Shown one piece after another: positions 51,570-60,767 of a stretch of DNA of 64,000 nucleotides. Origin of the DNA: Maricaulis sp017643475 (lineage in GTDB: Bacteria; Pseudomonadota; Alphaproteobacteria; Caulobacterales; Maricaulaceae); contig NZ_CP138920.1 in assembly GCF_047123815.1 (NCBI RefSeq), forward strand, positions 1,488,001 through 1,552,000. Direction: 5' to 3'. How positions within the stretch are numbered: the first letter of the stretch is position 1; each line of letters begins with the position of its first letter. A program made the translations under genes and the position numbers. The notes under the pieces were generated by a model. That model did no database searches. It was not told the DNA's origin and saw nothing but the letters and a program-made list of their open reading frames with translations.

Positions 51570-52067
51570 ATGATAAAACTGAATGTGTTGATGGGGGCGA
51601 CCGTCGCTCTCACACTCGTCACGACCGCACCGGTCCTGGCGAGCCGCTCCGAACCCGGTTCGGATGATTGCCAGAACAGCGCTGCCCTGACGGCTGACGA
51701 AGCCCGGGTCTGCGCCAATTTCCACAACATGGTCGAAGATGCCCGCCGCCTCGATGCCGATGCGGTGCTGAAGCATTTCTGGGCTGACGGCTTCTCGGCT
51801 GCGCTGGCCGGAGAGCTGCTCCGGGACTTCCCGGGCTGGGCCGATGGATATCGCGCCTTGCTTGCCACCACCGAAAGCCTGGATCGGGTCGACTTCCCGC
51901 AGGTTGTCGTTCGCACCATCGCGGAGGATACCATCCTCCTGCTCAACACCTATGACCAGCGCGTGGTCCTGCAATCGGGAGACGTGCTGGAGCCAACCGG
52001 CTATGGCACCCAGGTCTGGGTTCGACGCCAGAGCGAGTGGCGCATTGTCCACATTGCAGGAGAATAG
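51570..52067 (+). CDS. secreted NTF2/SnoaL-like protein (165 aa)
   Basis: 165-aa protein with a signal peptide (MIKLNVLMGATVALTLVTTA, cleavage near LAS). The mature body DEARVCANFHNMVEDARRLD, then FWADGFSAALAGELLRDFPG and a final VWVRRQSEWRIVHIAGE follows the cone-like NTF2/DUF4440 layout, where the last strand is typically an x-W-R-I-V-H pattern. Ligand unknown. It is divergent from gyrB across 141 bp. Confidence 0.65.
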   Translation: MIKLNVLMGATVALTLVTTAPVLASRSEPGSDDCQNSAALTADEARVCANFHNMVEDARRLDADAVLKHFWADGFSAALAGELLRDFPGWADGYRALLATTESLDRVDFPQVVVRTIAEDTILLLNTYDQRVVLQSGDVLEPTGYGTQVWVRRQSEWRIVHIAGE

Positions 52068-52070
52068 GCG

Positions 52071-52721
52071 CTAGCGCGTCAGCAAGAGCAGGGCGATCCC
52101 GGCCAGAACACAGCCTGTGGCGATGTCGGCAATCCTGCGGATCTCCGGACGCTGGATCCAGTGCCGGGCCCGATGCGAGCCGCCGATATAGATCAGGCCT
52201 GCAGGGATCGCCATCACCGCCATGGTGATCAACATCAACACATAATCCACCGGCCCGATCGCATCGATCGCGAAAAAGGCCGGTACAAAACCCAGATAGA
52301 AGGCAATCGGCTTGGGATTGGACAGCGGCATCGCCACTCCGGCGACATAAGCCGCCACAAGTCCGCGTTTCGAGCCGGCCGGGAAATCCAGCGCCTTGCG
52401 TTCACCCGTCCAGGCCGTGCGAAAGGCCCTGTAGGCCAGCCATCCGATATAACCGCCGCCAATCAGTTTCGCAGCGAGCATGAAATTCGCGAGGGACTCT
52501 GGTGGTGCGGCACCCGTAAGACCATCCGAAACGACGGCGAGACCGCTGACCGCAAGCGTCAGCCAGAACATGTCACCGGTCAGGATGCCACCCCAGTAAA
52601 CGGATGCATTGACCGGGCCGGCATCCAGCGTGCGGGAAACCGTGACAGCAATGCCCGGTCCCGGCGTCACAAAAAGCAGCAACAGAGCTCCTGCGAACAG
52701 GGCGAGGGATTGCGCCGTCAT
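52071..52721 (-). CDS. LysE-family amino acid/metabolite exporter
   Basis: 216-aa transporter with six helices. The N-terminal FAGALLLLFVTPGPGIAVTV contains the P-G-P motif of the LysE/RhtB family, and AYVAGVAMPLSNPKPIAFYL has the second family motif N-P-K. It exports amino acids or derivatives. Its start overlaps the TetR stop by 4 bp, so the regulator and exporter are co-transcribed. Confidence 0.92.
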   Translation of the reverse strand: MTAQSLALFAGALLLLFVTPGPGIAVTVSRTLDAGPVNASVYWGGILTGDMFWLTLAVSGLAVVSDGLTGAAPPESLANFMLAAKLIGGGYIGWLAYRAFRTAWTGERKALDFPAGSKRGLVAAYVAGVAMPLSNPKPIAFYLGFVPAFFAIDAIGPVDYVLMLITMAVMAIPAGLIYIGGSHRARHWIQRPEIRRIADIATGCVLAGIALLLLTR

Positions 52722-53371
52722 TTCGCATCTTCCGTGACCAGGTAGCCATATGCAAAGTCCGCGATGGCACGGACAAAGTCCTCATTCGACACCGTCATCA
52801 TCGCAGCGACACCATGGGCGCCATATAGGCCCCGCTCAGCCAGCGCTGTGTTGAAGTGATAGGCCATCATCTGGCCCGCCTCTTCCGGATCACGTCGCAC
52901 CTCATTGGGGAAGGCGTGTACCAATGCCTCATAACCCTTGGCCCCGGCTTCCAGCAGATCATCCCATTCATCGCCGATCAGATCCGGTCGCAGCCGGGAA
53001 TAAAGATGGGCCGCTGCGATGATGTGTTTCTGCTCCTGCATGAAGGTCCAGGACTTCTCGGCAATCTGGCGCAGCACAGCGCGCAGGCCGCCACTGGGGT
53101 CCACCTCGATACCGCCGGCCTCGCCATGCAGTTCATCCAGCCGCGAGCGATAGATCTCGAACAGGACCGGGATGAAGGCGTCCTTGTTTTCAAAGCGTCG
53201 ATAGACCGTGCCTACAGCCAGTCCCGCCTCCTTGGCGATTTCGGCCACAGTGATGTTTTCAAACGTCTTTTTGCGCAGACAACGCTCCAGCGACGCCACC
53301 AGCTTGTCACGGGTGGCACGCGATCGCGATTGCAGGGCCGGGCGGGCGCCTTGACTCACTTCATTCTCCAT
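52718..53371 (-). CDS. TetR-family transcriptional regulator
   Basis: 217-aa TetR repressor. The N-terminal helix-turn-helix is RDKLVASLERCLRKKTFENI, TVAEIAKEAGLAVGTVYRRF, ENKDAFIPVLFE; the ligand-binding domain follows from residue 70. It is the first gene of an operon with LysE and divergent from a CPBP protease gene. A 28-bp palindrome 5 bp upstream of its start is the probable operator, suggesting autoregulation and control of both directions. Confidence 0.93.
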   Translation of the reverse strand: MENEVSQGARPALQSRSRATRDKLVASLERCLRKKTFENITVAEIAKEAGLAVGTVYRRFENKDAFIPVLFEIYRSRLDELHGEAGGIEVDPSGGLRAVLRQIAEKSWTFMQEQKHIIAAAHLYSRLRPDLIGDEWDDLLEAGAKGYEALVHAFPNEVRRDPEEAGQMMAYHFNTALAERGLYGAHGVAAMMTVSNEDFVRAIADFAYGYLVTEDAK

Positions 53372-53375
53372 CCTA

Positions 53376-53403
53376 TATGTGAACGCGAATTCGCATTCAC
53401 ATA
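53376..53403. promoter_or_regulatory. 28-bp palindromic operator in the tetR–CPBP divergent promoter
   Basis: TATGTGAACGCGAA (53376-53389) and TTCGCATTCACATA (53390-53403) are inverted halves matching at 13 of 14 positions, with no spacer. It is centred 18 bp upstream of the TetR start and about 70 bp upstream of the CPBP gene. Size and symmetry are typical of a TetR operator. Confidence 0.78.
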
Positions 53404-53458
53404 CTAGTTTCGCATTTCAATCCCGCCGCAGCAAGGCGCGAACTGGAAAGGTAATCAC

Positions 53459-54217
53459 ATGAACACGGTTTTCACCTGGATTTCGCAGGAACCCGCCCTG
53501 GCAGCCGGCCTCGCTGCCATCGCCATCCTCTTCATCAACAATTATCTCTCCGAGGGACGCGAGAAGGCCCGCATCCAGAGCGGTGTCGAGGGCGCCCGCC
53601 TGCAGGTCTACAACAAGGTGATCGTGCATCTCTGGCTGCTGACCGCGGTGACAGCAGGCGTTTGGCTGATGTCCGGTCGCGATGCCGGCTCGCTGGGCCT
53701 GGGCCTGGACGTGGATGGATGGCGCAGCTGGCTGGCCTGGGGCCTGACCGCCGCGGGTGCGATGTATTTCATCTGGACGGTCATGACGATGGCGTTTTCG
53801 GCCAAATCTCGCGACAGTATCCGCAAACAGATCGGCGATGCTGGCGATCTCGACCTCATCCGCCCGGAAAACGAGGCAGAATACCGTCGTTTTCACTGGG
53901 TTGCCCTGACGGCCGGCATTACCGAGGAAATCATCTTCCGCGGCTTCCTGATCGGCGTTTTCGCCCTGTGGATGCCGGTCCCGGCGGCTGCAGCGCTGGC
54001 CGTTGTGATCTTCATCCTTGGCCACGCCTATCAGGGCGTAGCCGGCATGTTGCGGATCGTGCCGATCTCGATAGGCTTGACCCTGGTCTTCCTGCTGAGC
54101 GGATCGCTGTGGCCCGGCATCATCCTGCATGCGCTGGCCGATCTTGTCGGCGGCGCTGTGTTCCAGATCCTCAACGCCAATGAGGAAGAGGACCAGGCTG
54201 CCGCAGCGACGGCCTGA
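53459..54217 (+). CDS. CPBP-family intramembrane metalloprotease
   Basis: 252-aa membrane protein with about seven helices. The CPBP/Abi signature is visible: TEEIIFRGFLIGVFA (EExxxR), FILGHAYQGVAGML (FxxxH) and GIILHALADLVGGAV (HxxxD). These residues form the glutamate protease site that in CAAX enzymes cleaves prenylated proteins and in bacteria acts on unknown membrane substrates. It is divergent from the TetR gene and likely controlled by it. The 3' end abuts recF (convergent). Confidence 0.9.
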   Translation: MNTVFTWISQEPALAAGLAAIAILFINNYLSEGREKARIQSGVEGARLQVYNKVIVHLWLLTAVTAGVWLMSGRDAGSLGLGLDVDGWRSWLAWGLTAAGAMYFIWTVMTMAFSAKSRDSIRKQIGDAGDLDLIRPENEAEYRRFHWVALTAGITEEIIFRGFLIGVFALWMPVPAAAALAVVIFILGHAYQGVAGMLRIVPISIGLTLVFLLSGSLWPGIILHALADLVGGAVFQILNANEEEDQAAAATA

Positions 54218-55387
54218 TCAAGCAGCACTCACCAGGCCCGGTGCGATCTCGAAATACTGGGCCTGGTCTGCAAAGGGTTCAAACAGAACCCGCTCCACAC
54301 CGGTCAGCCAGGCCTGGCTGCCGGTGGCCAGGATTTCGCGGCTCAACCCCTCCCGACGCGCCGCATCAAGGTGCGCGCAGGCCTCATCGAACAGCAGGAG
54401 CGGCACCAGCCCGGCCTGACGCGAAAGGACCCTAGCCTGGGCGAGCGTCAGGGTCAGGATCAGCGCCTTCTGCTCGCCCGTCGAGCAATCGCCTGCCGGC
54501 TGGTCCTTCTCCCGGTGGGCCGCCAGGAGCTCGGTCCGGTGGGGACCCGCGGTCAAAGTTCGCCCGGCCGCCGCATCACGGCTACGACCATTGCGCAGGG
54601 CTTCGGCAAACCGGTCCTCGACTTCCCCGATCTTCATCCCGTCGGCCAGATCACTCTCAACCGCGCCATCCAGTGAAAGATTCGCCTTTGGGAAAACACC
54701 TTCGGGGCGCACATCAATCTCGGCCTGAAGACGGATCAAGGCATCAAGACGTGCCGCCGCCATGGCGACACCATGACCAGCCATCTCCATTTCCAGCGCC
54801 TTCAGCCAACTGTCATCGGGCCGACCATCATCGAGCAGTTTCTGGCGTCTGGTGCGCAGTTTATCATAGGCATTTGCCGCCTCGCCAAGCGCGGGGTCGG
54901 CAGCATAGACAAGCCGGTCGAAGAATTTCAGACGATCTGCCCGCGGCCCCGCAAACAACCTGTCCTGGGCCGGTGTGAGCCAGATCATCGGCATCATGCG
55001 TGCCAGTTCGTTGATCGTCGCAGGTTGACCTTCCAGTCGACATTCCCGTCGCGCACCTTCACGTGCACCAACCCCGAGACGGAAAATATCTCCACGGCTC
55101 TCCAGCTCGGCATAGACACCCCAGACTGCAGCCGGCTGGCCGGCCTCCTTGCGGGCGACCTGGTCGGCCCCGGCAGAGCGCAGCCCCTTGCCTGGTGCAA
55201 AAAAGGAAATGGCTTCCAGCAGATTGGTTTTGCCCGATCCGTTGGAGCCGTAAAGCGCCAGCGGGCGCTGGTCCAGCTCCAGGTCGAGCGAACCATAGGA
55301 GCGATAATCCGTCAGCCGCAAACGACGAACCGCCGCAGGCGGAACCTGCGGCGGCTGGTAAGTCATGTCGGATAGATTCGCCGTCAC
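54218..55387 (-). CDS. recF: DNA replication and repair protein RecF
   Basis: 389-aa ABC-type ATPase. Walker A is LYGSNGSGKTNLLEAI. The signature CSTGEQKALILTL precedes Walker B LLLFDEACAHLDAARREGL. It loads RecA at ssDNA gaps with RecO and RecR. The GTG start overlaps the dnaN stop by 3 bp (GTGA); an ATG at 55366 is an alternative. dnaN–recF coupling is typical. Confidence 0.95.
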   Translation of the reverse strand: MTANLSDMTYQPPQVPPAAVRRLRLTDYRSYGSLDLELDQRPLALYGSNGSGKTNLLEAISFFAPGKGLRSAGADQVARKEAGQPAAVWGVYAELESRGDIFRLGVGAREGARRECRLEGQPATINELARMMPMIWLTPAQDRLFAGPRADRLKFFDRLVYAADPALGEAANAYDKLRTRRQKLLDDGRPDDSWLKALEMEMAGHGVAMAAARLDALIRLQAEIDVRPEGVFPKANLSLDGAVESDLADGMKIGEVEDRFAEALRNGRSRDAAAGRTLTAGPHRTELLAAHREKDQPAGDCSTGEQKALILTLTLAQARVLSRQAGLVPLLLFDEACAHLDAARREGLSREILATGSQAWLTGVERVLFEPFADQAQYFEIAPGLVSAA

Positions 55388-56502
55388 ACGCGCAGCGGCA
55401 TCAGCACGTAAAGCGCATCCGCATCGCCGCTATCGGTCACCAGGGCCGGAGAAGCACTGTCGGCGAAGTGGAAAAGCGCTTCATCGCCCTCGATCTGGGA
55501 TGCCACGTCCAGCATGTAGCGGGCATTGAAACCGATGGCGAAACCCTCATCCTTGTAGGATACAGCGAGTTCTTCCTCGGCCTGGCCGCTCTCCGGATTG
55601 TTCACCGCCAGCGTCAGGCTGTCAGCACCAAGCGAGAGTTTCACGGAACGGGATTTCTCGACAGAGATCGTCGCGACACGATCCACCGCCTCGGCAAAAC
55701 GCTTGTTCTCGACCGACATGGTGCGGGTGTTACCGCGCGGGATCACACGCTCATAATCCGGGAAGGCACCATCAATCAGCTTGGATGTCAGCGTGGCATT
55801 GCCCAGCTTGAAGCGGATCTTGCCTTCGGAAACCGAAACCTCCACTTCGTCATCTGCATCCTCGAGCAGGCGACGAACTTCCTGGACCGTCTTGCGCGGC
55901 ACGATAACGCCCGGCATGCCGTCAGCGCCTTCCGGCAGGTCAATCTCGGACAGAGCCAGGCGAACACCATCGGTCGCGACAGCGCGCAGGGTCTTGCGAC
56001 CATCCGTGTCAGCGGCGTGCAGATGGATACCGTTGAGATAATAACGCGTCTCTTCGGTAGAGATCGCGAAACGGGTCTTGTCGATCAGGCGAACCAGATC
56101 GGAACCGGATACGGTGAAACGATGCTCCAGCGCCTCGGATGGCATCACCGGGAAATCACCCGGCGGCAGCGAAGGCAGGGAGAAGTTCGAGCGACCAGCC
56201 TTCAGCGAGATGCGCGGATCCGATCCACTCATCTCCAGCGTCACGTCAGCGCCGTCCGGCAGTTTGCGAGCAATGTCATAGAGCGTATGCGCCGGCGCCG
56301 TGAACAGGCCTTCGCCATCACTCGTCGCTTCAGTCACTTCAAGGATTTCAATGTCGAGATCGGTCGCGGCGAAACTCACGCCATCCGGACCCGCAGAAAT
56401 CAGAACGTTGGACAGGATCGGGATCGTATTTCGCTTTTCGACCACGGCCTGCACGTGACCCAGTGCTTTAAGGAGCGCGCCTCGCTCGATTGTCAGCTTC
56501 AT
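55384..56502 (-). CDS. dnaN: DNA polymerase III beta subunit (sliding clamp)
   Basis: 372-aa processivity clamp with three repeated domains: MKLTIERGALLKALGHVQAV starts domain 1, and the C-terminal end (YVLMPLRV, with P-M/L-R) forms the binding cleft. It tethers Pol III and other partners to DNA. ATG 56502 is fixed by homology; a longer upstream start lies in the dnaA–dnaN gap. A GTGTCGC/GCGACAC hairpin (56534-56559) lies in the leader. Confidence 0.97.
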   Translation of the reverse strand: MKLTIERGALLKALGHVQAVVEKRNTIPILSNVLISAGPDGVSFAATDLDIEILEVTEATSDGEGLFTAPAHTLYDIARKLPDGADVTLEMSGSDPRISLKAGRSNFSLPSLPPGDFPVMPSEALEHRFTVSGSDLVRLIDKTRFAISTEETRYYLNGIHLHAADTDGRKTLRAVATDGVRLALSEIDLPEGADGMPGVIVPRKTVQEVRRLLEDADDEVEVSVSEGKIRFKLGNATLTSKLIDGAFPDYERVIPRGNTRTMSVENKRFAEAVDRVATISVEKSRSVKLSLGADSLTLAVNNPESGQAEEELAVSYKDEGFAIGFNARYMLDVASQIEGDEALFHFADSASPALVTDSGDADALYVLMPLRV

Positions 56503-56640
56503 GTCTCGTTCCGCTATCAGCGTCAGTAAGGCAGTGTCGCGAAAACAAATCAGCGACACCGAATAAGGTGGGGTGGAAGAGGATACATGAAAAAGCGCAA
56601 CCGCAAGAACTTTATCCAGCGGTTACGCAAAATTTTCGTG

Positions 56641-58050
56641 TCAGATACCGCGCAGGGAACGCGTCAGCGTATCGACATCCTGGGCGATCGGGTCGCCGGA
56701 CTCGAGCATGGAAGTCACCTTGTTGACCGCATGGATGACCGTGGAGTGGTCGCGACCGCCAAAACGGCGACCGATATCCGGCAGCGAACGCGTGGTCATC
56801 GTCTTGGACAGATACATGGCCACATGGCGCGGACGCACAACGGACTGGGTCCGGCGTTTCGAACAGATATCGGCGGCCGTCACCCCGAAATGTGTCGCCA
56901 CAGCCTTCTGGATCTCGTCGACCGTCAGGCGTTTCTCGGACGTCAGCGACAAGTCGCGCAGCGCACTGGTCACAGCATCCATTGTGACCGGCAGCCCCAG
57001 CAGGGCCGTGCGACAGATGACATTATTGAGCACGCCTTCCAGCTCACGGGCGCTGGACGTGATGCGCGCCGCCAGGAAATCACGAACAGCCTCAGAAACA
57101 TCCAGTGCCGGATAGTGACACTTTGCCTGGGCGATCTTGCAGTCCAGGATCTGGCGACGCAGGTCCAGGTCCGGCTTGGCGAGCGGACAGGACAGGCCGC
57201 CGATCAGCAGCGAACGCAGGCGACTATCGCTCATCGGCAAATCCGATGGCGGCCGGTGCGACGCCAGCACGACCTGTTTGTTCTCGGCGATCAGCGCGGC
57301 GATCGTGTGCAGGAACTCATCCTCGGTCTTCGGCTTACCGGCGATGAAGTGGACATCATCAATCAGGAGACAATCGACACTGCGGATCGTCTCCTTGAAC
57401 TTGATGGTGTCACGCTCCTTCATAGCGGTGACAAAACCGGAGAGGAATTCCTCGGCCGTCAGATAGAGCGCCTTGCGGCCGGGCATGTTCTGCTGAACAG
57501 CGGAACAGACGGCGTGCATGAGGTGCGTCTTTCCAACACCATAATCGCCATAGAAGAAGACCGGATTGAAGGGCGGACTGGAGGCCGAGACCATGGTGCG
57601 CGCTGCAGCAGCCGCGACTTCATTGGCCGGACCCACGCGGAAACTGTCGAAGGTGAAACGAGGTTCGACCTGATCGGCGACCGCCGCTCTCTTTTCGACC
57701 GATTTCCTGCTCGACTCCGCGACCACCGGTTGAGCCTCGGCCTGACCGTCGGCCAGGATCTGGATCTCGGTAAAGTCGGAATCCATTTCGGCCCAAAGTC
57801 CGCGAATTCTGGCACCCGCATGATCCTCGACCCAGTCGCGATTGAACGTGCTCGGAGCGAGAACAATAACGGCACCGGATTGCGAGCGACGGACGCGCAG
57901 ACGCGCAATCTCTTGAGAATAAAGAGCGTCCCCAAACTCGTCTCTCAGGGTCGCTCGAATTTTACGCCAAACAGTCGAAATTGCGTCCGCTTCCAGGGTC
58001 TCGAATACAACCGGATTTGCTTCTGCAACAGCAATATTATTCAACGCCAT
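56641..58050 (-). CDS. dnaA: chromosomal replication initiator DnaA
   Basis: 469-aa AAA+ initiator. Domain I is short (residues 1-90). Walker A is GDYGVGKTHLMHAVC, Walker B is VDCLLIDDVHFIAG, and the C-terminal helix-turn-helix is RPRHVAMYLSKTMTTRSLPD, IGRRFGGRDHSTVIHAVNKV. It unwinds the origin. ATG 58050 is the expected start. Its 426-bp leader (58051-58476) carries five GANTC methylation sites, which suggests CcrM/cell-cycle control as in Caulobacter. Confidence 0.98.
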   Translation of the reverse strand: MALNNIAVAEANPVVFETLEADAISTVWRKIRATLRDEFGDALYSQEIARLRVRRSQSGAVIVLAPSTFNRDWVEDHAGARIRGLWAEMDSDFTEIQILADGQAEAQPVVAESSRKSVEKRAAVADQVEPRFTFDSFRVGPANEVAAAAARTMVSASSPPFNPVFFYGDYGVGKTHLMHAVCSAVQQNMPGRKALYLTAEEFLSGFVTAMKERDTIKFKETIRSVDCLLIDDVHFIAGKPKTEDEFLHTIAALIAENKQVVLASHRPPSDLPMSDSRLRSLLIGGLSCPLAKPDLDLRRQILDCKIAQAKCHYPALDVSEAVRDFLAARITSSARELEGVLNNVICRTALLGLPVTMDAVTSALRDLSLTSEKRLTVDEIQKAVATHFGVTAADICSKRRTQSVVRPRHVAMYLSKTMTTRSLPDIGRRFGGRDHSTVIHAVNKVTSMLESGDPIAQDVDTLTRSLRGI

Positions 58051-58476
58051 CTTTGGTCACACTTCTCGAGTATCCTGCATCGAGGCAGGCGTCAGGTGTT
58101 TGTTTTTTATGGCTTAATTCCCCCCTACCCAGCTGCTGCTATTCGCGCGCTGGCACCGGATAATCCTCCGCCTGGGAATGGTCGCCCTCAGAAGTCGCAA
58201 GGTTACGCTTTGGGAGTTGTCGGTCAACTTCATTTCGCTCCTGATTCAGGAGATTCTTCGCTTGACACGGGAAATCCGTGACCGGACTGAAGCTTGACCC
58301 GTGTGGCAGATTTGTAACTCAGCGAAGAGTGCATTTTTACTGCCTGAATCGCCCCCGAATCCCGTCTGCGCGGAGTCATTTTCTGCCAGATCAAGACCTC
58401 CGTACTCAGACAAATATTTTTATTTCTGACGCACCTCGTCACATCGCTAATTTAATATGATCGGATTTCGCACGCA
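58051..58476 (-). promoter_or_regulatory. long dnaA leader with clustered GANTC sites
   Basis: Gene-free stretch upstream of dnaA. GANTC sites lie at 58243-58247, 58252-58256, 58346-58350, 58357-58361 and 58373-58377: five in 135 bp. In alphaproteobacteria CcrM methylates these sites and their methylation state controls dnaA transcription in Caulobacter. I found no TTATCCACA-type DnaA boxes here, so this is a promoter region and not a recognisable origin. Lower GC than flanking genes. Confidence 0.6.
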
Positions 58477-58515
58477 CAAAAAAAATACGCCCGGGACGCG
58501 AGTCCCGGGCGTATT
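58477..58515 (-). terminator. rho-independent terminator of rpsT
   Basis: On the minus strand: perfect 14-bp stem AATACGCCCGGGAC with GTCCCGGGCGTATT (58484-58497 and 58502-58515), 4-base loop, followed by a run of T. It starts 24 bp after the rpsT stop. Very strong. Confidence 0.95.
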
Positions 58516-58539
58516 GGAATTTGTGACCTCAGAAGAGGC

Positions 58540-58806
58540 TTAGGCAGTCATCGACTTCACACGAGCTGCGAGGCGCGAAACCTTGCGGGACCCAGTGTTC
58601 TTGTGAAAGACGCCTTTGCCAACGGCACGCATCATTTCAGACTCAGCAGAGACCAGAGCGGTCTTGGCTGCGGCCTGATCGCCAGAAGCAATCGCCAGCT
58701 CCACCTTTTTAACGAAGGTACGAACGCGGGAGCGACGTGCCTTGTTGACGGCGGTGCGGCGCGCAATTTTGCGAACCATCTTCTTGGCCGAGGATGTGTT
58801 GGCCAT
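58540..58806 (-). CDS. rpsT: 30S ribosomal protein S20
   Basis: 88-aa basic protein. MANTSSAKKMVRKIARRTAV, NKARRSRVRTFVKKVELAIA and the C-terminal FHKNTGSRKVSRLAARVKSM are diagnostic. It binds 16S rRNA in the small subunit. Located next to dnaA, a common alphaproteobacterial order, and monocistronic with its own terminator. Confidence 0.98.
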   Translation of the reverse strand: MANTSSAKKMVRKIARRTAVNKARRSRVRTFVKKVELAIASGDQAAAKTALVSAESEMMRAVGKGVFHKNTGSRKVSRLAARVKSMTA

Positions 58807-58914
58807 GGATAAACCTCATAAAACGGCTGAGCCCGTCTGGCCCAGCAAAATCCGTGAGCGGCGGCGTATAGGCCCTAGAGCTGCTGCCGTCAACCGTTTG
58901 AACCGCTGTTTTAC

Positions 58915-59691
58915 CTAGCGGTGTTTGAAATGTGCAGCTCGCTTCTCCGCGAATGCTGCCATGCCCTCACTCTGATCCTCCAGCGCAAACTGTGACTGGA
59001 AGACACGACGCTCGAAACGAATGCCCTCTGTGAGGCCCATTTCGTAGGATTGATTGATCGTTTCCTTAGTCATCATGGCAATCGGCAGGGACTTGGACGC
59101 GATCGTCTCTGCAGCTTCCATGGCAACATCGAGCATGTCGTCGGCAGGGACTACGCGGGAAACCAGGCCCGCGCGTTCAGCTTCCTCAGCATCCATCATG
59201 CGGCCGGTCAGGCACATATCCATGGCCTTGGCCTTGCCAACGGCGCGCGGCAGGCGCTGCGTACCACCGGCACCCGGCATGACACCGAGATTGATTTCCG
59301 GCTGACCAAACTTGGCCGTTTCCGATGCGATGATGAAATCGCACATCATGGCGATCTCGCAGCCACCACCCAGTGCATAGCCCGAAACAGCTGCAATGAT
59401 CGGCTTGCGGAAGCGTGCGACGGATTCCCAGGTCTCGGCGAACGGGTCGTGCGCGTAGAGGCCGGCGAAGTCACGGGACTGCAGCTCCTTGATGTCGGCG
59501 CCAGCGGCAAAGGCCTTCTTGGAACCGGTCAGGATCACGCAACCGATCTCGGCATCGCGCTCGAACTCACCAAGGGCAGCGGTCAGCTCGGTGGTCAGCT
59601 CGTCGCACAGCGCGTTGAGAGCCTCCGGGCGATCGAGCGTGATAACGCCGACGCGGCCTTCGGTTTTAACTTGGATCGTCTTGTATGCCAT
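58915..59691 (-). CDS. enoyl-CoA hydratase
   Basis: 258-aa crotonase-family protein. The oxyanion hole segment is AFAAGADIKELQ and the catalytic glutamates lie in YALGGGCEIAMMCDF and GQPEINLGVMPGAGGTQRLP. It hydrates trans-2-enoyl-CoA in beta-oxidation. The C-terminus (KRAAHFKHR) matches the short-chain ECHS1-type group. It lies between rpsT and mutM, all on the minus strand. Confidence 0.95.
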   Translation of the reverse strand: MAYKTIQVKTEGRVGVITLDRPEALNALCDELTTELTAALGEFERDAEIGCVILTGSKKAFAAGADIKELQSRDFAGLYAHDPFAETWESVARFRKPIIAAVSGYALGGGCEIAMMCDFIIASETAKFGQPEINLGVMPGAGGTQRLPRAVGKAKAMDMCLTGRMMDAEEAERAGLVSRVVPADDMLDVAMEAAETIASKSLPIAMMTKETINQSYEMGLTEGIRFERRVFQSQFALEDQSEGMAAFAEKRAAHFKHR

Positions 59692-59818
59692 TGAGGCACT
59701 CCATTTGACGGCGCGCCCCGGGGCGCAGAGAAAACCGCGCCGCTATAGCGCAGTGAACTAGCGGGGTCGATACACAATGCCCCGAAAGAGTCAGCTTTAA
59801 TATTCCCGCCAGTGAACG

Positions 59819-60682
59819 CTAACGTTGGCATCGCCCGCAATAGAAGGTGGATCGACCGGATTGCACGATCCGGCGGATCTCGCCTTCGCAGCCCTCTGTC
59901 ACGCAGGCTTCTCCCTCGCGGCCATAGGCCCGGAAACTGTGCTGGAAATAGCCTAGCGCCCCGTCAGCAGACGCAAAGTCCCGAAGTGTTGAACCGCCGG
60001 CATTGATCGCGTCGATAATGACCTGGCGGATCGCTGCTGTCAGACGTTCCGCACGCTCACCCCTGATCGTTCGGGCCTCGCGCCGCGGGCTGATACGGGA
60101 GCGGTGCAGGGCCTCGCACACATATATATTGCCGAGGCCCGCAATGATGGCCTGGTCGAGCAGGGCTGCCTTGATCGGTGTCCGCCGGCCTTCCAGGGCA
60201 GACATGAGGTAGGGCGCCGAGAAATCATTGGCATTGGGCTCGGGTCCGAGATCCTTGAGGAAGCTCACCTCATTCTCCCGCGCTGTCTCGAACAAAACCA
60301 TGAAACCAAACCGCCTCGGGTCATTGTAACGGACCGTCACGCCACCCTCGATCTGGAAGACGCAATGATCATGTGCCGGATTGGCGGGCGCTGCATGCAC
60401 GAAATCGCCGGGCTGCTCGTGCACTTCATCGGCCTCGATGGAGAAACGACCGGTCATGCCCAGATGCACCAGCAATGTCTGAGCATTGTCGAACCGCACC
60501 AGCAGGTATTTCGCGCGCCGGTCCAGCCTTTCGATGCGCGCGTCGGAAAGGGCTTCTGCCATGTTCTCGGGAAAGGGAAAGCGCAGATCAGCACGGTTCA
60601 GCGTCACCTGCTGCACGCGGCGACCGGACATGGCGGGCTCGAGACCGCGGCGGACCGTTTCAACTTCAGGAAGCTCGGGCAT
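59819..60682 (-). CDS. mutM: formamidopyrimidine-DNA glycosylase
   Basis: 287-aa base-excision enzyme that removes oxidised purines. The N-terminus MPELPEVETVRRGL contains the catalytic Pro and Glu exposed after Met removal. H2TH region: IAGLGNIYVCEALHRSRISP. The C-terminal zinc finger has C-x4-C (CVTEGC) and C-x2-C (CGRC). All key residues are present. It is divergent from ubiE. Confidence 0.97.
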   Translation of the reverse strand: MPELPEVETVRRGLEPAMSGRRVQQVTLNRADLRFPFPENMAEALSDARIERLDRRAKYLLVRFDNAQTLLVHLGMTGRFSIEADEVHEQPGDFVHAAPANPAHDHCVFQIEGGVTVRYNDPRRFGFMVLFETARENEVSFLKDLGPEPNANDFSAPYLMSALEGRRTPIKAALLDQAIIAGLGNIYVCEALHRSRISPRREARTIRGERAERLTAAIRQVIIDAINAGGSTLRDFASADGALGYFQHSFRAYGREGEACVTEGCEGEIRRIVQSGRSTFYCGRCQR

Positions 60683-60767
60683 GGACGTTCCTCATGACAC
60701 TGCGTGCGGCGATTGGTGACAGCTGACTTGCTGGCGCTTGGGGCACTCTTGTCCTATTTATCGCGCC

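Noticed and set aside
56612..56620. TTATCCAGC, a DnaA-box-like 9-mer in the dnaA–dnaN gap
   Set aside because: Single near match (7 of 9) with no cluster; expected by chance and not enough for an origin call.
58051..58539. Possible chromosomal origin next to dnaA
   Set aside because: No TTATCCACA-type DnaA boxes or AT-rich repeat array were found. In Caulobacter relatives the origin lies near hemE rather than directly at dnaA. Treated as a promoter/leader region.
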